Source: Limnoraphis robusta CS-951 (GTDB taxonomy: Bacteria; Cyanobacteriota; Cyanobacteriia; Cyanobacteriales; Microcoleaceae). From it: a stretch of 23,308 bases of DNA. The notes beneath the pieces are model-generated. The model worked only from the letters and a program-made list of their open reading frames with translations, ran no database searches and had not been told where the DNA came from. Location: the NCBI RefSeq assembly GCF_000972705.2, contig NZ_LATL02000084.1, forward strand, positions 1-23,308. The letters run 5' to 3'. The translations under genes were made by a program, and so were the position numbers. Shown here in pieces: positions 19,350 through 23,308 of this stretch (within the stretch, counting starts at the first letter, position 1; each line of letters begins with the position of its first letter).

Positions 19350-19462
19350 TTAAGTCTTAGCTCTATCCCCAATTTCTCCGATGCTACACTTGAGCGGGAT
19401 GGATCGTCTAGTCTGGGGTTTCATAGGGATCTGCGAGGCTCAAAAAATTTTTGCAGATCTAC

Positions 19463-19492
19463 TTGCAAAATTCTGGAGGAATCTGCTATCCT
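19463..19492 (+). promoter_or_regulatory. tRNA-Phe promoter
   Basis: TTGCAA (19463-19468) and TATCCT (19487-19492) are separated by 18 bp, with a TG preceding the -10 box by one base (extended -10). The box ends 19 bp before the tRNA. Good spacing and position support it. Confidence 0.65.
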
Positions 19493-19511
19493 AGTTAGGC
19501 AGTAAAAAAAA

Positions 19512-19584
<73 letters not shown>

Positions 19585-20401
19585 TCTTAATCTAATTCCG
19601 GGGAACCCTTACTCTATAACGCTTTATAAAGCAGGTCATTCCAGGAGTAACTCAAGTTCAATCTCTTATTTTAACTGGTAAACTTGTGAAAGATTGCCGT
19701 TAATATCTCGTATTTGGGAGGCAGCCAACACCCGAAAGTCAAATTGAGTAATGAGACTTGAGGGGCTGAGGTGAAATAACTATCGCTCTGACTCGTTTCC
19801 TGTTTCTCGGGCGATGGACTGGGGCGACTCAGCATTTGCTATCTGTTGGTGAGGAACTTTGCAATTAATGTCCTTTAGTTTAGTCACACTCTAGAAAGAT
19901 TAACAAGTCACTTCTTTGAGTGACACTCATTTAGGTGACTAGACCAAAGTTGGTTTTTAGGTTACCGTAAAGAGGTTGAAAGAAACAGGATTATTCTGAT
20001 TTTCTTAACTTTTCTGCAACCCAAATATAGGTATTAATCCTTCAATGTACAGGCACAAAAAAGCTGGGGTCGGTGACACCTGTACTTTTGGCGCTTGTAA
20101 AAAACTAACCCATCGGTTAGTACGGTTGTTTGATAGATTATTGTACTGTTGTTTTACGGAGAGCAAACAACCATAGTCGAAAGTCTTGTTGACCATTTCA
20201 AAATTTGAACAACCGATTAATTTGAGGCTATTTATAGTTGTACGGTTGGCAGATTATTACCGATTAAACCCTGTAAACCTGCTGGTATAAACCATTCATA
20301 AAAACATATTTTTCACCCAAAAATATAAAATTTAAAGAGTGAAATGAGAAATTGAAGTGAGTTTAGACCAGCTATCCCGTTAACTTTTTATGGAGGACAA
20401 T
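19585..20401. other. Gene-poor region between tRNA-Phe and the C39-like gene
   Basis: No convincing gene is found in about 800 bases. A 12-bp palindrome, GCTTTATAAAGC, lies at 19621-19632, and 14 bases here (19623-19636) recur inverted at 17832-17845. GTCACT/AGTGAC forms a hairpin at about 19906-19923. The stretch 20047-20172 is dense in inverted repeats (separate entry). A 63-codon minus-strand frame at 20005-20196 has no recognisable domain or ribosome site and overlaps those repeats. Confidence 0.6.
20047..20172. repeat. Cluster of three inverted repeats upstream of the C39-like gene
   Basis: Three perfect stems follow one another: GTACAGG/CCTGTAC (20047-20053, 20079-20085), CTAACC/GGTTAG with a 4-nt loop (20105-20120), and GGTTGTTTG/CAAACAACC (20124-20132, 20164-20172). 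The direct motif GTACNGTTG occurs at 20120-20128, 20143-20151 and 20240-20248. The cluster could be a structured leader, a regulator-binding array or the relic of a small mobile element. Confidence 0.6.
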
Positions 20402-21298
20402 ATGAACACCTTGAAGTATACGTTACGATTTACCTCGGATTCTCTGCTGAAAGTTAGACCTTTAGAAACTTCGCTTTTATCGCCCGAAGAAATTCTCACC
20501 TATCATGCTGGAGATGAAATTTTCATTAGTGCTTACACTCCCAATTTACAGGGGAAATATATTCGGGTATATTTGGATGAATTTGATGCTCGTTCTATTG
20601 AAACAGCACCCAAACAATATTACTGTTATGGTAAAGATGTTGAAATTGTATTAACGGCAGTTTCTCGCGGCGAAGAACCCAGTCAACAATATCCCCCCGT
20701 TCTTCCTCCGAAAGTTGATTTAAAAGTTCCTTATCATTCTCAACTGAATAATTTAGAACATCCTTTGGGAACTTGTAACGTGACCTGTGTGGCGATGGTT
20801 CTCAAATATTATGGCATTGATTCTCGCAGCGCACAAGACATTAACAATGATGTGCAATTGGAAGATGTGCTATTTCGGAAAACCGAAGAATGGGATCAAC
20901 AGTATGGATATACAGGTGGAGTGAAAAGTCGCCATCTTCCCGAATTTCTTCAACGATTACTGCGAGAATGGGGTGAAGAACATGGCCCTGGAAAACTTCA
21001 GAACACTACTTTCAAAAATGTGACAACCGAAACCGAAATTAAACAACATTTAGCCAAGGGTCATCCGGTAATTATTCACGGATATTTTACCAACTCCGGT
21101 CATATTATTGTCATTAAAGGATACGACGAAAAAGAAAAAGTTTGGATCTGCCACGACCCCAACGGGAAATGGTTAGGATATCAAGGCGGATATGCCGATG
21201 AAAATATTAGTGGCGGTGATGTTCGTTATAGCTATGCTGAGGTTCGCACGGTTTGGGATGTTGATGGGGAAAGTTGGTGTCATTTTCCCCTATCTTAA
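20402..21298 (+). CDS. C39-family-like papain-fold protein with N-terminal beta-rich domain
   Basis: The 298-residue protein has an N-terminal section (about 1-95) rich in predicted strands, perhaps SH3-like, a proline-rich linker near 97-106, and a C39-type papain fold (about 107-290). Cys125 in GTCNVTCVAMVLKYYG aligns with the catalytic Cys of the family; His234 in SGHIIVIKGYD and Asp252 in HDPNGKW complete the expected triad. It may be an active cysteine peptidase or peptide-bond-acting enzyme; its target is unknown. There is no signal peptide, ABC transporter or obvious peptide precursor, so it is not a bacteriocin exporter. ATG 20402 is chosen because GGAGG lies 5-6 nt upstream; an ATG at 20390 overlaps that site. 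A terminator separates it from the downstream CHAT gene. Confidence 0.85.
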   Translation: MNTLKYTLRFTSDSLLKVRPLETSLLSPEEILTYHAGDEIFISAYTPNLQGKYIRVYLDEFDARSIETAPKQYYCYGKDVEIVLTAVSRGEEPSQQYPPVLPPKVDLKVPYHSQLNNLEHPLGTCNVTCVAMVLKYYGIDSRSAQDINNDVQLEDVLFRKTEEWDQQYGYTGGVKSRHLPEFLQRLLREWGEEHGPGKLQNTTFKNVTTETEIKQHLAKGHPVIIHGYFTNSGHIIVIKGYDEKEKVWICHDPNGKWLGYQGGYADENISGGDVRYSYAEVRTVWDVDGESWCHFPLS

Positions 21299-21440
21299 TC
21301 CCTTTTAGCTACTCATAACTTCCAACGGGACTATTTGAACCTGAAACAGCCTTCGGTTGCAGTTTTATTCAATTGGACATTCAAATAAAGTTCGGGGAAT
21401 CCCGGAAGTCAAATCCGTTCCCCTACTGCTCAAACTCAAC

Positions 21441-21469
21441 GCTGAAGGGGATTTCAGCCTTTTATTTTT
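21441..21469 (+). terminator. Rho-independent terminator after the C39-like gene
   Basis: GCTGAA (21441-21446) pairs with TTCAGC (21453-21458), loop 6 nt, followed by CTTTTATTTTT. A second stem GGGGAA/TTCCCC (21394-21399, 21418-21423) stands just before it. Together they make a strong stop 140 bp after the gene. Confidence 0.75.
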
Positions 21470-21582
21470 CGATTGGCTTCGGTGCAGTTTATAACTATAT
21501 TATTAAGTTAAAAGCTTTGGAAAACTCAAGACTCAAAAATGAGCCACTTATATACAGCACCATTGCAACTGCAAGCTAATTT

Positions 21583-23308
21583 ATGACAAATCAAACAAGT
21601 CCCAAAACGATTTTAATATTAGCGGCTAATCCCCAAAATACTACTCGGTTGCGACTGGAGGAAGAAATTCGGGAAATTGATGAAGGGTTGCGACGGGCTA
21701 ATCAACGACATCAGTATAAATTAGAACAAAAGTTAGCCGTTCGCTCTCGTGATTTTTATCGGGCAATATTAGATTATAAACCATCAATTGTTCACTTTTG
21801 CGGACACGGAGTCGGTCAGGAAGGAATTGTTCTCGAAGATGATACGGGGAAAAGCGCGGTGGTGCCAACCGATGCCCTGGCTAGTATGTTTAAATTATTT
21901 GCTACAAAGGGTGTAGAATGTGTGATTTTAAATGCCTGTTATTCAGAAGTTCAAGCCACAGCCATTAGTCAATATGTAAATTATGTATTGGGGATGAATA
22001 AAGCGGTCGGAGACAAAGCCGCCCTCGCCTTTTCCGTTGCCTTTTATGATGGGTTAGCGGCAGGATATGAAGTGGAAGAAGCCCACGAATTAGGGTGTTC
22101 GCAGATGATGAGTTTCTTAGAACATGAAACTCCCGTTTTAAAGAAAAAACCGTTAATAGATTCTGAGATTGATTCTGAGGAAAATCCCGATTTAACAGCT
22201 TTTAAAGATTTCATTCCGCCGAACCCTTATCAGGGATTAGCCGCTTTTGGAGAAGAAGATGCGGACTTCTTTTTTGGACAGGAAAACTTTGTTCATAAAT
22301 TAGTAGAATCCACCAATCAACAGCCGTTAGTTGGGGTAATTGGGCCGAGTGGCAGTGGGAAATCTTCGGTAGTCTTTGCGGGATTAATTCCGAAATTGCG
22401 ACAAGAAGGAAACTGGTTAATTGAAATTTTTAAGCCCGGAAAAGACCCGTTTTTACCCTTAGCTTTTGCCTTGGTGAGACAACTCGAACCGGAAGCGGGA
22501 GAAACTCACAAAATGCGGGAAGCGATGGGACTCGCCAGTGATTTTCAACAGGGTAGAATCACCGTGCAACAGGTCATTTCTCAGATTTTAGAACGGAATC
22601 CGGGGAAACGGTTACTGTTAGTTGCCGACCAATTTGAAGAACTCTATACCCTGTGTCCGGTGAAGGAAGAACGGGAACGCTTTGCCGATGAATTACTAAC
22701 GGCAATTTCTCAAGAAAATATTACACTGATTTTTACGTTACGCGCTGATTTTTACGGTTATGTCCTGTCCTATCGTCCGTTTCGGGATGCGTTAGAAACC
22801 TATACTCCGAAGTTACTCAGTTCGATGAAACGGGAGGAATTACAACAAGCCATTGAACTTCCCGCCCAAAAGTTAGACGTGCAATTGGAAGACCAATTAA
22901 CCGAAAGAATCCTGGATGACGTCGGGCAAGAACCGGGGAATTTACCCTTATTAGAATTTGCCTTAACTCGCCTGTGGGAAAAACAAAAACACCGAACCTT
23001 AACTCACTCCGCCTATGACGAAATTGGGGGCGTTAAAAAAGCGATCGCCAACCATGCAGAACAAGTTTACCAAAAACTGACCGAAACTGAGAAACAACAA
23101 GCCCAGCGAATCTTTTTGCAGTTGGTGCGTCCGGGGGAAGGAACAGAAGACACCCGACGGGTAGCCACCCGTGAAGAAGTTGGGGACGAGAATTGGAATT
23201 TGGTCAGTTATTTAGCCGGACATCAAGCCCGGTTGGTGGTAACGGGACGTCATCAAAGAGACCTAACCCCCCTGCCCCCTTCCCTACCTCTCCCTAACCC
23301 TCTTTATC
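21583..23308 (+). CDS. CHAT protease-STAND NTPase, 3' end outside the window
   Basis: The frame is open from ATG 21583 to the right edge (575 codons). Residues of about 1-185 form a CHAT domain, a caspase-like peptidase: the catalytic His lies in HFCGHG (His75) and the Cys in ILNACYSE (Cys119), followed by GDKAALAFSVAFYDGL. From about 213 (NPYQGLAAFGEEDADFFFGQ) a STAND-type NTPase begins, with Walker A GPSGSGKS at 254-261, Walker B LLLVADQFEEL (Asp349) and GNLPLLEFALTRLW near 453. In such proteins sensing repeats, often WD40, follow; they are not visible here. STAND NTPases that carry protease effectors are typical of bacterial defence or programmed-death switches, so activation by a ligand leading to proteolysis is plausible (inference). 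No ribosome site precedes the ATG. At codon 560 or so a foreign-looking repeat enters in frame. Confidence 0.88.
   Translation, partial: MTNQTSPKTILILAANPQNTTRLRLEEEIREIDEGLRRANQRHQYKLEQKLAVRSRDFYRAILDYKPSIVHFCGHGVGQEGIVLEDDTGKSAVVPTDALASMFKLFATKGVECVILNACYSEVQATAISQYVNYVLGMNKAVGDKAALAFSVAFYDGLAAGYEVEEAHELGCSQMMSFLEHETPVLKKKPLIDSEIDSEENPDLTAFKDFIPPNPYQGLAAFGEEDADFFFGQENFVHKLVESTNQQPLVGVIGPSGSGKSSVVFAGLIPKLRQEGNWLIEIFKPGKDPFLPLAFALVRQLEPEAGETHKMREAMGLASDFQQGRITVQQVISQILERNPGKRLLLVADQFEELYTLCPVKEERERFADELLTAISQENITLIFTLRADFYGYVLSYRPFRDALETYTPKLLSSMKREELQQAIELPAQKLDVQLEDQLTERILDDVGQEPGNLPLLEFALTRLWEKQKHRTLTHSAYDEIGGVKKAIANHAEQVYQKLTETEKQQAQRIFLQLVRPGEGTEDTRRVATREEVGDENWNLVSYLAGHQARLVVTGRHQRDLTPLPPSLPLPNPLY
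23258..23308 (+). repeat. Cyanobacterial C-rich interspersed repeat inside the CHAT-STAND gene
   Basis: Coding sequence changes abruptly after VVTGR into a C-rich, low-complexity stretch that reads RDLTPLPPSLPLPN. This composition matches a well-spread cyanobacterial repeat that I recall (AGACCTAACCCCCC...CCCTTCCCTAC). In related proteins the residues after VVTGR lead to an HEALI..W motif, which is absent here so far. The second half of the repeat lies outside the window. Confidence 0.6.

Noticed and set aside
20005..20196. Minus-strand 63-codon gene
   Set aside because: It spans the inverted repeat cluster, lacks a ribosome site and shows no domain; a repeat-borne frame is more likely.
20402..21298. 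Bacteriocin-processing C39 ABC exporter domain
   Set aside because: There are no membrane helices, no ABC domain and no precursor peptide gene nearby; only the stand-alone papain-like fold is present.
21373..21579. Plus-strand 68-codon gene between the C39-like and CHAT genes
   Set aside because: It runs through the terminator hairpins and has no domain or ribosome site.

Overview
The window looks like chromosomal DNA from a filamentous cyanobacterium, probably of the Oscillatoriales (inference). The octamer GCGATCGC (HIP1) occurs more than a dozen times. There is a cyanobacterial-type heme oxygenase, very long PAS/GAF hybrid histidine kinases, pentapeptide repeats, heptamer tandem repeats and a CHAT-NTPase gene. 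I had no database access, so product names rest on motif recognition.

Layout. Positions 1-356 hold a perfect 85-bp tandem array running off the left edge and stopping exactly at the stop codon of a TM2 membrane protein gene (minus strand). Next come miaA (minus) and, divergently, gyrB (plus), followed by terminator hairpins and a 150-bp MITE-like element carrying a heptamer repeat. Then ho1 (heme oxygenase) lies upstream of a 1678-residue hybrid sensor kinase and a REC-histidine kinase; the last two are adjacent, on the same strand and probably work in one phosphorelay. An orphan methyltransferase of the family named for association with DNA phosphorothioation follows; its catalytic core sits between two copies of one module. 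A pentapeptide repeat gene (plus) and a large membrane glycosyltransferase with a TPR tail (minus) converge with only 3 bp between them.

From about 17.8 kb the character changes. There is a decayed IS607-family element: tnpA has lost its catalytic domain, and tnpB is intact except for one frameshift. Then come a tRNA-Phe(GAA) gene with a good promoter and an 800-bp stretch without a convincing gene but rich in inverted and direct repeats. This leads to a C39-like papain-fold protein gene and, after a terminator, to a CHAT-protease/STAND-NTPase gene cut by the right edge. No HIP1 octamer was seen between about 17.3 and 23.0 kb, which fits an accessory or recently acquired block.

How the genes work together. 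HO1 makes biliverdin for phycobilin pigments. The adjacent giant kinase has a phytochrome/cyanobacteriochrome-like GAF domain whose chromophore-binding Cys-His pair is replaced by Ser-Gln. GyrB and MiaA are housekeeping. The right-hand part (C39-like protein plus CHAT-STAND protein) is the best candidate for a poorly described stress or defence module, but the functional link is inferred from adjacency only.
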